Of a DNA stretch of 64,000 nucleotides, positions 30,971 to 42,856 are shown one piece after another. The notes under the pieces were generated by a model. That model saw only the letters and a program-made list of their open reading frames with translations. It had not been told where the DNA came from and searched no databases. The DNA lies in NCBI RefSeq assembly GCF_022376445.1, contig NW_025955054.1, positions 92,640-156,639 on the forward strand, written 5' to 3'. The first letter of the stretch is position 1; every line of letters begins with the position of its first letter. Origin of the DNA: Fomitopsis serialis. Lineage: Eukaryota; Basidiomycota; Agaricomycetes; Polyporales; Fomitopsidaceae. The translations under genes were made by a program, and so were the position numbers.

Positions 30971-33848
30971 CTACTTACGCCTTTTCACCGCGCCTCCCTG
31001 GTTCTGTGCTGCAGGCCGCTTCTTCCCCGCTGCCGTCTCCATCTCTATCTCCGCGTTCTGTACACTACTCTTCCCTTTCTCGGGCCTGACAGGGGACTCA
31101 TCCGGACGCATCGGGCGCCGACGTGTACGCTTGGGCCTACCCCGCTCACCATCGTCGGTGTCCGCCTGCTCATTGGGCATCGTCATTGAAGATGCCGCGG
31201 CCGTCGAGATCTCTGGATGCACGTCGTCTCTGCTCATCTGGCCACTGTTTCCACCAGACGGCTCTCCTATCGTCGCGTCGGGCGGATTGCGCAGGTGAGT
31301 TGTCGCATCCGGCGGAAGGCGTAGTTGTGTTGTGTTGACGGGCAGAGACGACGTAGACGGGGACTGAAGCACCATGGAGGTCGAAATAGCAGACGGTTCC
31401 TCGGGCACGGCTGCTGAGAGAGGGTCGACATGCTGCGACAGAGAAGCGTCGTCAGCGCCCCGTATACTCGAGACGGGCGATGAGAACTGACGATAGGCTG
31501 ATTGTGTAGCCTTCGCCATCATGACTGAAGCCGCAGTCGGAGCATTGGGTGCTCCTTGGTGTGCTATCTGACGACGAGGCGGGTCTGCTTGTGGGCGCCG
31601 AGGTACTGCAGATGTCGCGACAGGAAGGTGAGATGGCCCAGGTGTCTTAGATGGCTCGGAAACTGACGACGACCAAGGCTGCAAGATGGGGGTATGGACA
31701 GGCGAAGGCTGCGAGATGGAGGGCCGGACGGGCAAGTCCCATTGCGACGCGGGTATAGCTGCGTTCCTACCAGAGGACGTGCTCTGCCCTTGTACTGACG
31801 TATATGACGCAGACGTCAATGGGTCCGAGTTCGGTGGAGCAGGGTTCCAAGCAGCAAATGGCCCAGCTGCCGGTGAAAAGTCCACATTGGACGAATGCGA
31901 GGCTGGGAATGTCGACGAGGAGGACGGGAAGTTCGTCATGGACGGCGGAGCCAGGAAGTCCGCGAAGGACGATGGGGCGGAAGATGGAAAGTTGGTTGAC
32001 GACAACGGTACGTTCATCGAGGAGGACGACACTGACATAGGGCCCATGTCAGATGGATACATTGAGAAGGTTGCCGAGTCCCCGAATGCCGGTGTGCTCG
32101 AGCTGGCGTGGACGACGTCGCTGCCGTACATCAATCCATCCGGTTGTATGGACCAGAACGATGTCGGCGCCTCGGGCGCAGGGACAGACAATTGCGGGAC
32201 GCCAGAAGAGATCGCAGGTGGGATAGCCGAAACGTTCGTGGGAGGGAAGTCGATGAGGGAAAAGTCGATCGAAGAATAATCAATGTCATCCTCGTCCTGG
32301 TATAGTCCGTCTAACTCCCCAGCGAATCCAGGCACAGATGGCATCGCGCTGGACACGCCGTGTAGTTCAACGACCGGTCCGTCCGCTGCTATGACATCTC
32401 CACTCTCGTCCACCACTGACACAGGCAAGGGGAGCAGCGAACTCGCATCGCCCTGACCAACAGAAGACGGGAGCACCCCAGCAGGTACATGATGGGACGA
32501 GACGCGATCTAACAAGCGCATCTCGGTAGGAGTGTCCGTCGCAGGTGACGCACGGGCGGCGTCTTCCTCGCCTCCAGAGGCGCCAACCCCAGCGGGTTCT
32601 GTGGCCGGCGACCGCTCCATGTTGGTGAGTGTTGGCTCAGTGCTGGGTGGTACTTGCGGCGTCGCGTTCAGTTCCTGGCTCGAGGATGCAGGTGTCGACG
32701 GCACATCTGGACTTCCCGGGGTAGACGTGAGAGGCGGGCTTGTGCTCTGCTTCGATTGTTGGCGAGAGCGGGCGTCAGCTAGGTAACAAGTAAGTAAGTG
32801 ATGGCGCCTCTCATATTCCTCTATCGAACTCACCTATCTCTTCTTTCACATATTCGAGAAAGGGTCGGACGAATTGAGACACAAAATTGCTCATCCTGCC
32901 GATGTTATATTCGATATCGTCCCCTTCCTGATGAAAACTACACAACGTGAGTTCCGTGGATGCAGTAAACGTGCAATACTCGCTTACGCAAGGCTCTCGA
33001 TCTGACCATCGGACCCGGGCACTTCTCCAGCAGCAAGAACCAAAAAGTACCAGCCCGTCTTACGATGAATCTCGCGGAATAACTGTCGAAGAATTGCAGG
33101 TAGGTCCTCGATCACTCTGTAGAAAAGCTTGCTCAGTTCACCACATGCAGCTATTGGCATCGGCGTACGTACGACTGGCACACCACAGCATTGATCGTGT
33201 TCTCATCCGCGTCTTCGTCCCCCTCTTCACCGTCCTTTTCCGAAGTCGCTGCCATTGTTCGAAGCGCAAGCATATCCGCTTTGATCTCAGCTTTGATACT
33301 CTCGGTTTCGACCTTGAACTTCTCCTCGGTCTTAGCCTTGATAATATTGAGCCTCTCGCCTCTCGAAACGTTGGTGCGCCCCTTCAACTCTTCGTCCACA
33401 AGTGGTTTGACCCGATCGTCATAATACTTACGGGAGTATACCTCGATCTCCTTCAGGCCACGAGACGATTTCTTTTTGAAAAGGTTTGCGGATACCCGCG
33501 TCGACGTCGATTTTGCTTTCCGATTTTGCTGACTACTCAGGTTATTAAACCAGTTATAAATTTGCTTCGGTACACAGGTCAGCAGACTGTTGGTCATCGT
33601 GACATACGTGTGCGTACCTTCTGACGACTCTGAATGGCTAATTGTAGCCGCTCATTTTGTTCTTGTGACAGCTCACCCTCGACGTCTGGAAGGACCCTGG
33701 GTTTCTCCGGGAACGCGGCGAACCACTCACGGTACACTGTGGGCCAGAACCGCTGCAGACTCTGCGATAACTGATGTGTCCGGAACGTGTCCACCTTCGA
33801 CAGCAAGAAGGAAGTTTCTGCCTCGGTGGACCAGCGTGTCGGAGCCAT
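30971..33848 (-). CDS. KDZ-transposon accessory protein, Ser/Pro-rich
   Basis: Five exons: 33848-33618, 33564-33231, 33150-32988, 32937-32834, 32778-30971; 2640 nt, 879 residues. The N-terminus (MAPTRWSTEAETSFLLSKVD, then QIYNWFNNLSSQQNRK) and the TGWYFLVLAAG and FVRPFLEYVKEEI segments recall a protein I associate with KDZ transposons in agaricomycete genomes (family recollection, not searched). The last exon (about 600 codons) is low-complexity, rich in serine, proline and threonine, ending in basic clusters (RPKRTRRRPMRP, GGAVKRRK) that look like nuclear localisation signals. The end of exon 2 is the least certain junction: donor GTGAAG at 33230 is the only one that keeps phase with acceptor 33151. 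Its biochemical role is unknown. It is divergent from the next gene. Confidence 0.8.
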
Positions 33849-34338
33849 GAAGTGCGGATCCGGGTGCGGCGATGTGTCGCAGCTTAGTCTATAGCTGCAA
33901 ACCCTCATACATCAGCGAGCCCGTTCTATATAAGGCAGCGCCAACAAGCTGCCTCGGCCCCTTGGCATGGACGGTACGAAGTCGATTTTCACGCAGTTTG
34001 TCAGATGTCGCACGAAGAACTGACGGTGTCATACGCAGTAGTACGTTAGCTTCTCCAGCAAACCGCATCAAATTGGTGCGGGTGCTGTTGCTCGACCAAT
34101 GGCTCAACAGCCGGCTGCTTGGAGGTCTCGACCCTGGAAATGAGTCGCGCTGCGAATAAACCACCGTTAGCCGAGGCATGAGAATCAAATCCAGGTAAGG
34201 TAGTTGTTATCGCCGCAACTGCATGCTGATAAACTTCTGTCATCGGCTGTTGCGTGTAGCGCATAAATGAGCCGAGAGGGACGGTGCGATCTTGCAAGAC
34301 CCCATCTCCCAGTCATTGCACACACTGCCGGCATCACC

Positions 34339-35080
34339 ATGGTGAACAAGGGGAAAAACGTCGACAACCCGCCTCCGGACAGCGAGCCGCGGTTCACTTT
34401 GAACCAGTTGCAACAACTCCTGGATGCACTTTCGCTTGTCCAGGAGCAGGAAGGTAAGTCCCGTTCACAGTTGCGACATCCGTCCAGGCATGCTAAAGGA
34501 ATTTGCAGAAGAGCGTCAGATGTGGCGAGATGTAGACAATGAAAACCACCCGAGTATGTGCAGTCGGAACGGTTAGTTAGGCACACATTACTGATGTTTG
34601 ACAGCGGTTTCGGCGCCGTTGCCATCGTCCTCAGCTGCCGGCAATAGCTCTCAGGGTGGATGCGGTGCTGCTGCGGCCCCGGGCTCTGTTCCCCTCGCGC
34701 GACCTGCACAGTCGACGGCGGGTAATAGCGGTGCCGGTCGTGGAACACTGCCGGCTGCTGCTGGCAGTGACGAGCACACCGGCACGAACTTCGGGAACCA
34801 TCATCGTCCGATCGAGGACGCCGAGTCCGGTGGCAGCGTCGGGACTGTTAGGTGGTACTGTATCACACGTGGCCAGGCCGTTGGAATTTTTCGTGACTGG
34901 TACAGCATTACAGTTTCTCTCTGAGTCGCGACGCACTGATAATATTCGCCCAGGATGCTGGTGGCTCCGTTGGTGATTGGAGTGCCGAACGCGGTGTTCC
35001 AGCGCTACCCGACATTCAGCGCTGCGCTCGCGGCGTTTATGAGGGCCGCTTCAAACGGGACTGTTGCCGTCATCATGTAG
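34339..35080 (+). CDS. Small protein with RNase H1 N-terminal (viroplasmin-like) domain
   Basis: Four exons: 34339-34453, 34509-34553, 34605-34899, 34954-35080; 582 nt, 193 residues plus TAG. The N-terminus MVNKGKNVDNPPPDSEPRF leads a helical stretch (LNQLQQLLDALSLVQEQEEE) and an Ala/Ser/Gly-rich linker. The C-terminal 50 residues fit the domain found at the N-terminus of RNase H1 and in caulimovirus inclusion protein (Pfam Cauli_VI): RWYCITRGQAVGIFRDW, then GVPNAVFQRYPTFSAALAAF. In RNase H1 that domain binds RNA-DNA hybrids. There is no catalytic RNase H domain here. It sits inside the KDZ gene set, so it may be a nucleic-acid-binding helper (inference). Confidence 0.85.
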
Positions 35081-35289
35081 TCTGGACATGTGAGGCTGGG
35101 GCTTGCTCCATCACTACGAAAATTTCCCTGCTCCTCATGCCGTAGTGTTTGCCCACATGCCGCGTCCTCGTCCCTCAGTATCCTGTTTGTATCATCTTCT
35201 TGGCAGCTGTAGAACCCCACTCCGAGCCTCGTTGTTACGCTTGAATCAATACACGTGCTTGCGTACCCTCACACTGTACTTGCTCGAGA

Positions 35290-36033
35290 ATGGGACGACG
35301 GGCGAAGTATCTCACTCTTGCAGACAAACACGCAGCCAAGCGGTCTCAGCAGGCGAAGTATAGTGCAACAGGGCGGTAAGAGCCTTCATCGTGCAATCAT
35401 CTCGTCATTGCTAAGTTGTCTTGCAGCGGGAAGGCTCAGCGAGCAGCACAGAGCCGTGTCCAGTACGCGTCACGCCACGGCCACTTTCCAACCCCGTTTC
35501 CCCAGAAGATCGAAGGGATATCATTCGCCGTTCTCACCCATGCTAGGAAGCCGTTTCGAATCCTCGTGAGCTCAACCGAGTGTTCAGATCTGGGCCTCTA
35601 TACACGACCCTACAACCTCGTCATCCCCACTCAGTACTCGAAGGATTTCTCAGAAAACGACGAGCTGTTTACAGACGTAGATCACGTCCTGAACGAGCTC
35701 ACACGGATTCTGAACTCGTGGCAATACTGGCTGTTGAAGGAGAGCGGGCGGGAGAGGTATGCGCTGTTCAAGACGATCGGAGGCAAGGGTCTGGCTGAGA
35801 GACTACAGGAGGAAGTGGATATACGGCTGCAGAGCTGGGTGGATGCGGTACCGAAGGAGATCTTGACGCAGACGGCCGTTGTGAGGGTGGTCGGTACTGA
35901 ATGGGCGGCGCGAATTGTCTGCTGCCTGGCGTTGGAACTCCAGCTTCTGGAGTCGAGTACTGTCGAGTATGAGCGAAGTTTCTATAATGAATCATTGCCA
36001 TGGCAGATGTTGTACCACAGCCCCGTATGCTAG
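35290..36033 (+). CDS. KDZ-module hypothetical protein with basic N-terminus
   Basis: Two exons: 35290-35375 and 35427-36033; 230 residues plus stop. The N-terminus (MGRRAKYLTLADKHAAKRSQ, then GRGKAQRAAQSRVQYASRHG) is rich in arginine and lysine with a spacing that superficially resembles a bZIP basic region, but no leucine zipper follows. The rest is a conserved-looking alpha/beta sequence with YTRPYNLVIPTQYSKDF and an ELTRILNSWQYWLLKESG segment. I recall similar genes near KDZ transposases in agaricomycetes (unchecked). It starts 210 bp after the RNase H1-domain gene, in the same direction. Confidence 0.75.
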
Positions 36034-37524
36034 TTGAATGTGATACAACAATGCAAACACTTGTCCAGACTGAATGACTCGCCAGCTTGTGTCGCTGAAC
36101 TTCCGAACTGTATCCCGACTCTCCGCAACGCAGTCAGTATCTTGATTGTATACTCACACTCGGGCCACCAACATGGCGAGCAAGATCTTGAGAGAAGTTG
36201 GTGTCAAGGAGTTAAGTTGTCTAGCCAGAGTATTGCTCGTCGCAGTCGTACAATAGTCTATGCTACTACTAGTAGTCACTACTACTCCATGACCTCGAAT
36301 CCAGTTCTGTTACGTCCCGTTTTGCTGATATATATGCCTGGGTTCACTTTTGAATGATCATTGTATACAAGTTCATGTCTCATTGTCCCTGTAGCGGCCT
36401 GCACGTAGGGTTTACACACGAAAACATATCCTGGCCAGCATCCCGCTGACCGCTATCTGGGCCCTCATTGGCTAGTCGATCTGTTGTAGCCCGAGCGCTC
36501 ACTGCCAAAATAGGCAGGCTTTACACCTTCTGCTTGACGGCGTCTATGAAGGTTCTCTCCTGTTATCTCTACCGAACTCGCTGTTGTCGCCAAACAGTCA
36601 ACACTCAACGCGCCTGTCACCATCGACAGAAGAGGATCTTTGTCATCTACCCTCTATCTCCCAAGCTGGTGAGTCCAAATCGGGTCCTCAAGCACGCTCG
36701 CGACTTATCTCCTACTACTACACGAAGTATACCAGCCGATGCTTCAGGGAGCGTCGTGATCAGTGACGAGACTCCACGAACACCCTGCCGTCATCAAGGT
36801 GAGCTCGTTCTCTATGAGTAACCACCCGCAGTTGTGAATGCCCTTACAGGTTCCGGTTGGTTGGGGGCTCGCTATCCGGCAAAAGAACTCATGTCAAGTT
36901 GAAACACCCGCTATCACGACACCCTGTTCCTCAGATCGTCGATCTGCTAGGGCGTCGTCTTTTGGGTACTCTCAGGCTAGTGCGTGAGTTGCTGAAACTT
37001 CCCTGTCAGTGACTCTCCGGTCTGGGCATGTATGGAGCAAACAGAGTTCAACGGCGGGCGACGTCAGCTATTCATGGCTGACATGTCTCCTATTTCAGAT
37101 CGGGGTTCCTGTTTCATGGCGTATCCCGCACCCTTTAGTTGATGCTTCGGTGGGTGCAGGATCAATCTCAAGTACGTTCCTACTAAATCCTCATTTATTC
37201 TGCCGATAGGGACGGACCAGCAATATGCTAGCACGTCGCTTCGGGCGGTGCAAGAACGGGTCGTGTTTGCAAATTCCAAAACTCATATCCGACGTACGTT
37301 CACCATGGTCCTGACACGTCGACTCCTGTAATACATCCGTGCGCCGGACGAATTGATGGAGTATCGTCGACGAATGTTCACGATTCTGGCCAATTTTCAT
37401 CTTGCTTTTTTCATTTTTTGTTGGGATCGAGAGAAAGCCAGTTCATTCCGAGGGTCGACACTTTGTTGTCCCGTCAGAATCTCGGGCTCGTACTCGCAAC
37501 TATCTACTGCGCTGCTTGGCTACT
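36034..37524. other. Spacer inside KDZ module
   Basis: About 1.5 kb without a convincing gene. Protein-like pieces (for example LFVIYPLSPKLVSPNRV-type sequence at about 36640, and LSGKRTHVKLKHPLSRHPV at about 36877) occur on the plus strand but do not join into a frame. They may be remains of a further accessory gene or part of the transposase promoter region. Confidence 0.35.
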
Positions 37525-40500
37525 ATGCCCCTACCTGCACGAAAACGCCGTCGCCGTGCCCCAGATGTGCAGTTCTACCGACTAGATGACACTAACCCCG
37601 AGCCCGTTCACCGCCATCTCTCCGTTGCATCGTCGGCGTTGTCCGTCTCTTTGAAGGCCACCTCAGTATCCGCTGCAAATCCAGTGCCCCAGAATGTGCC
37701 CGAAGCCGGCAACACTGCGTCCGCGCTCGGAGATGCATCTGAACGCTCTTCCGACCCACTTGATGTCGACGATGGCGAAGCTTTTGAGACTCTGCCAGCT
37801 GAGTTCTTCCACGACATCGGTGACATGCTGGATTTCGTGAACAAGCGCAAGCGCACTGCGAGCGTGCGTGTTTTCGACTGATTTGTATTGCCTACTGACA
37901 CAGAAACAGGAAAACCCCCTCGAAGACTGGCGGCGACATGACATCGATGAATGGCTCTCGGAGCTTCTGCGTCTCGAGGGCCGATGCGGTTTCACCGACG
38001 GAACTTGTGCCGGGTGCTGGGAGGGTCAAGCAGACTACCGTTGCGAGGATTGTGAAGATCTAAGGTTGTACTGCAAGTCGTGTACTATCAAGCGACATCA
38101 CCGGAACCCATTCCACCGTTTGAGGGTGAGCCACGACTATAACTCTACAAAAAGGCGACAGTACTTATCACTCATGACTAATCAGCTCTGGTCCGGAACG
38201 TGTTTCTGTAGGACGACACTCAAGCAAGCAGGGCTCCGTATACAACTCGGACACCCAGTGGGCGAGCAGTGTGCTAACCCGGTCAAGGCATTCGGAGATG
38301 ACTTCATCGTATTAGACTTGTCTGGTGTGAATGAGGTCGCGGTCGATTACTGTGGCTGCGAAACGGCACAAGCAAAATCAATCCAGCTACTTCGCGCCCG
38401 ACTTCTTCCGGCGACGGGTGTCGACCCAAAAACAGCAGCGACGTTTCGACTCATGGAGTACTACCACCTCCTGCACAATCAGTCGAAGGTATCCGGCTTT
38501 GAGTTCTATAACACACTTGCTCGTCTAACTGACAACACAGGGACGAGCGATGTGAAGGTATTGTGCATAGCCACCTCTGATGCTCCTGTTGCACTCACGA
38601 AAATGTGTCGACAGTCTAGGTACATCAGCTTCATGCGAATGTCACGCGTTTGGATGCACCTCAAGCTCCTCAAGCGATTTGGCCGTGGTCATGACCCGCT
38701 AGGAGCGAAGGGAACGGCCCCTGGTTCGTGTGCGGTGCTCTGCCCCGCGTGCCCGCAACCTGGCAAGAATCTGCCAGATGACTGGGAAAATGCACCTTCG
38801 GAACGAAGGCCAGTTTTCGTGCGAGCTGCCCGAGAATTTCCATTGCTGACCTCCCGTCTCAGTTGGCTATACCGTCTGTTTCTCGGGATAGACGCCAACT
38901 TCCGCTTGAAGCGGAAGAAGGTCTCGTCCGACGCTGCCGACCCAGGCTTCAACAACGGTATCGCGTACTTCGTGGAAGAGAAGGCATACAAGGCGCACCT
39001 GGAGAAGCACGGCAAGCTGGATATAGAAGACTCAAACACGTGCAACAACCACGACGCTGTAAAGCTCGCGAACATGCGTGGAAGTCACGGTACAGCCACC
39101 AGTGGTGTGGCTACGGTCGAGTGCACGCGCCACGACATGAAGCGTCCATGTTCTGTCGGCGATCTACAGAAGGGCGAAAGGTATGTTGTTGGTGCGTCGA
39201 CAAAGCGGGGCGACATCACTGAAGTCGAGCAGATACGTCAACATGGACTACCTGTTCGCCAGCAGTGTTCGACAGAGCCTCCCCTCGGCAGCGAACGACT
39301 CCACGCTCACACGAAGTGGCAACGTCCGTCTTGTTGTCTCGTACGACATCGCTTGTCAGTGGGGTGTTAACCTATGGAACAGGATGCTTCATTACGACCC
39401 ACAGTGGGACTTCGACAAGCGGACCATAACATTTCTAATACCGAAATTCCACTTACCGGCGCACCAGGACAGCTGCCAAACGAAGTTCTCCTTCAACTAC
39501 ACCAAAGGCGTAGGACGTACCGATGGTGAAGCCGTCGAGCGTGGCTGGGCCGCAGTGAATGGGTTTTCGGGCAGCACGAAGGAAATGGGTCCAGGGTCTC
39601 GCCGCGACGTCCTCGATGATGCCTTCGGTGACTACAATTGGCGAAAAATCACGCACCTCGGTATGTCGCTACTTAATGTGCTCATAGTTCTATCGGTTTT
39701 GATTGTTCCATAGCCAAAACACTCCTTGACCGTGTGAAGAATGCCGTCGAAGAGTGCTGCAAGCACGTTGTCATCTTCAACGAACTCACTGCCGTCACGG
39801 ATCCGACGCGGGTGGCCGAATGGAAGCAGCAAGTTGAAGCATGGGAGGAGGGTGCAGATCTTAACCCCTTTGTAGTGACGCGTCATCGTAAGAGCCGTCT
39901 CCTTCGTATGTCACATCGACTGATTAACCCAATCGTCGCAGCTATCACACTGGCAGCTGTCCGACGCGAGCTAGCTGAAGAAGAATCCACGGGCATAACC
40001 GATGGGAGCCTCGTGCTTCTACATGAGAAGATATCGCCAAGTATCCTGATCACGGCGGGTCTCGAGATGGAGGAAGCTCAGTATGTACTACCTTCTCTAC
40101 TAATACAGGCCCGTCTTATGCTGGACTAATAATGTGTGCTTCAGACGACGTCTACGGTCCGATGCCGCTGAATTGACCTCCCACTCTCCGGATGATCAGC
40201 GCGCGAACGTCATCCGTCGACGCAATAATCTTCAAGTCCGCATTGATGCCTGGCGAGAAGTCCAAGATCTCTACATGCCAGGTGTAGCTGCGGTACGAAG
40301 TCGAGCTGCGGAGGCCTCAGCTGCTCCAGTTCTCGCCGAGAATATTCCACTCTACCTCCCATCTACTGTTTTGGGCGATCATCGCGTGACGCTGCCCTCG
40401 AGCGTGCTCGAGATCGAAAGACGCTTACGCTTCGCGCAGGCTAATGACTCGCTAGAGCAACTGCGGCGCCATCTTCGTGCCCGCACGAAGCTTTTTCACA

Positions 40501-41151
40501 TCAAAGACCGAGACGTCAGGGGCCAACGTTATAACACAAGATCCCGCGCATACATCGACTCCGTCCAGGCGAAGATCGACGCCGACGCCGAACGCTATCG
40601 CGCAGCTCACGCGGCACTCCTCACCATAGACCCTGGAGACGCCACACACTGGCAGAAGATCCTCCGTCCTCTGCTCCGAACCGATGTTCGTGCAATGCAT
40701 CAAGGCCTCGACGATGAGACCGAGGGGCGCAAGACTATCTCGTGGATATGGCGGACAAGTGGGGCCTCAGGGAGCGCGGATGATGAGGACGACCAAGAAG
40801 GTAAGAATTCCCCGTGTTTAAAATCGAAGCAGAGTATGACATCGACCCTTAGCCGTACGGATTGAGTGGTGCAAGGCTCGCGCGAGAGCCATGCGCTGGG
40901 ACGAGGAGTGCCAGCTTCTCAGCGAGGAGATGCGACGTGTTCTTGCCTTCTTCAAATGGCACATCCAGTGGTGGTTGGATTGTGCTGGAAGAGAGGTCTC
41001 TATAGGGAACGTGCCGGAGCATGCTGAAGGCCGTCGGGCTTATGCACGTCGGCAGGCGGATATCCGGCAGGCGCTGCATGACTATTGCGTCGGTGCTTGG
41101 CATTCAGTTCCCGAGTACCTCCTACTTAGAACTACGTTAGAGTTGAATTAG
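37525..41151 (+). CDS. KDZ (Kyakuja-Dileera-Zisupton) transposase with CxC2 domain
   Basis: Nine exons: 37525-37863, 37904-38125, 38186-38557, 38615-39180, 39233-39660, 39714-39887, 39942-40080, 40145-40800, 40853-41151; 2262 nt, 753 residues plus TAG, all phases consistent. It should cut and paste the surrounding DNA. Residues about 140-185 hold the cysteine cluster CxC2 (CAGCWEGQADYRCEDCEDLR, then YCKSC). The catalytic core follows: VVSYDIACQW with the first aspartate at about 537, KFHLPAHQDSCQ, and GVGRTDGEAVERGWA with the glutamate at about 598. The C-terminal part is helical and ends WHIQWWLDCAGREVS. There is no stop or frameshift, so the enzyme looks intact. At 753 residues it is shorter than the roughly 1000 I would expect for the family. 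I chose ATG 37525 (MPLPARKRRRRAPD) as the first in-frame ATG before the conserved region. Confidence 0.95.
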
Positions 41152-41229
41152 TAATGACCATCTTCCCGTTGTGGCCCTCCGTACACATGTGTGACTTACC
41201 AGAGCTTACGACTTACGAGACAATTGACA

Positions 41230-41426
41230 GCCTTCATACATAAGACAACAGGACTTTCATGTATGAGACGACAGACCCTGCGATACATGAGCCATACATC
41301 AAGCTGCAGCCGAGTCTTCATACATCAAGCCGCAGACGGGTCTCTATACATCAAGCCGCAAGCGAGTCTTCATACATCGAGCCACAGGTGAGTCTTCATA
41401 CATCAGCGAACTACAGGTTGATACAT
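41230..41426 (+). repeat. Tandem CATACATC repeat cluster
   Basis: About six units of roughly 30 nt built on CTTCATACATCAAGCCGCA with variable spacers, starting 80 bp after the KDZ transposase stop codon. The motif is shared with the clusters at 29.85-30.03 and 42.70-42.85 kb. Confidence 0.8.
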
Positions 41427-42699
41427 GGCAATGAGCAGCAACGGGCGAATGACAAATTGAATGCGATGTCGTGTGATAGGTACAGGGTTCTCCATCATTC
41501 TCCGAGATGTCCCGCCTTCACTACGGCGTCGACGGCGTCACCCGATACGTGCAATCATAGGTGGGAGGTCGGCAGGGCATGGGCGTGAATGGGCGTGAGA
41601 TGTAGGTTGACGGCGGATGAGGTGCTAAACGAATATCAGTTCCAACATGAACGTTATACCGCGAATGACAAGGGAGAATCTGAAGCTCACCAAGACATCA
41701 AATCAGTACTCACGACGCTTGATGCGAAGTCGCGAGGCGGACAAGCAGAGGGCAGTAAAGAGCGCGTAGGCGACACAAGCAACGCCTATGAGTACGCCAG
41801 TTACCATGCCGGACTGTACGGCACAGTACTAATCAGTCGAGGCGCCATTGTAAGCCTAAGAATGAAACCAATAGGACAGGGTGAGTGAGCGACGTAAGTG
41901 GGTAAAAGACACTGTAAACTTACCGAGTGCCCTATTAACTCACTGAAAATACCAGGTCTTTGAGAGTACAAACACTCAGACATGAGGCAGGGGCGGTAGA
42001 CAAGGACGAGAGTAACGCACGTCGATGGGCAACAGCACACCGTACACGGGACCAGTACCGTCACGACGTCGTAGAGGTCTTTTGAGAGGCGGAGAAAGCA
42101 CTAGAACGACAACGAGTTACAAGGAGTGAGAGATCAAGCCAGTATTCAAAGCAACGACGAGAGCTGTGTACTGTGGTGGTGGACGAGGGGGACGAGGGGT
42201 AAGGTTTGCACAACCGCCGCATTGGGGCAAAGCAGGCGCCTGCGCTGCGTGAGTGGCGATACCATCCCTATATGGTTATCGCACAGCCGCGCGCCACCTA
42301 GCGCTTCGCTCAACTACGTGGCTCTACGCCCGGCGAGAGTCGTACTTTAACAAGGTGCACTGACCCACTGTGCACCCTGGATAGTAATTATAACCTCGCG
42401 CAGATGAGCGAGCCTAATCATCTACGGCAGGCGGCGGCAGCCAGGCAGGAGGGCCGCCGACGTTGCCCGTCGCCCGAAAAGGCAGCCTCGCATCGCGCTC
42501 CTGTCTGAGCGCCCGCCCGATCGTCTGCGGCCGTGGCAAGGCAGGCCCGGGAGCACCGCCGACGCTGCCCAAAACGGCTGCATCGCGCTCCGGTCTGAGT
42601 GCCCACCCGGTGCCCGTAAGGTCTCACCGGTCTACAGGCCGGGTGCTGTTTAAGGAAGTCCGTGAGGAGCCGCAGAGGGGCAGCTTACATAAGGGGATC
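41427..42699. other. No gene recognised
   Basis: About 1.3 kb. Frames are short. A GC-rich imperfect duplication (CGCATCGCGCTCC with TCTGAGCGCCC-type sequence) lies at about 42470-42620. Nothing else is recognisable. Confidence 0.35.
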
Positions 42700-42850
42700 T
42701 CGTCTATGTATCAGGGCACAAAGGACATACAGCCTCATGTATCAGAGGGTAGTGAATTCATGTATCAGGCTACCGTATTCGGGCAGCCAGTGAACTACAG
42801 TATTTATGTATGAGCTGTGTACTACAAGGACAATAGTTTATGTATCAGTC
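42700..42850 (+). repeat. ATGTATCAG repeat cluster at the end of the long minus-strand frame
   Basis: Five copies of (T)ATGTATCAG or ATGTATGAG. The stretch GAGCTGTGTACTACAAGGAC followed by TTTATGTATCAG matches, in opposite orientation, GAGCTGTACTGTAAGGAC followed by TTTATGTATCAG just upstream of the 437-codon frame (about 29840-29890). The match is inverted between the two units. Confidence 0.7.
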
Positions 42851-42856
42851 TGCCAG

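Larger units (their letters stand above)
30971..41151 (+). mobile_element. KDZ DNA transposon, four-gene module
   Basis: Transposase at the right, and to its left a basic protein gene and an RNase H1-domain gene in the same direction, then a divergent Ser/Pro-rich accessory gene. All four are free of frameshifts by my reading. The element must extend past these coordinates on both sides. Terminal inverted repeats and the target duplication were not identified. Motif clusters at 29.85-30.03 and 41.23-41.43 kb are candidate subterminal repeats. Confidence 0.8.

Noticed and set aside
35290..35460. bZIP transcription factor
   Set aside because: The basic stretch resembles a bZIP basic region but no leucine heptads follow, and the remainder is a globular-looking sequence.
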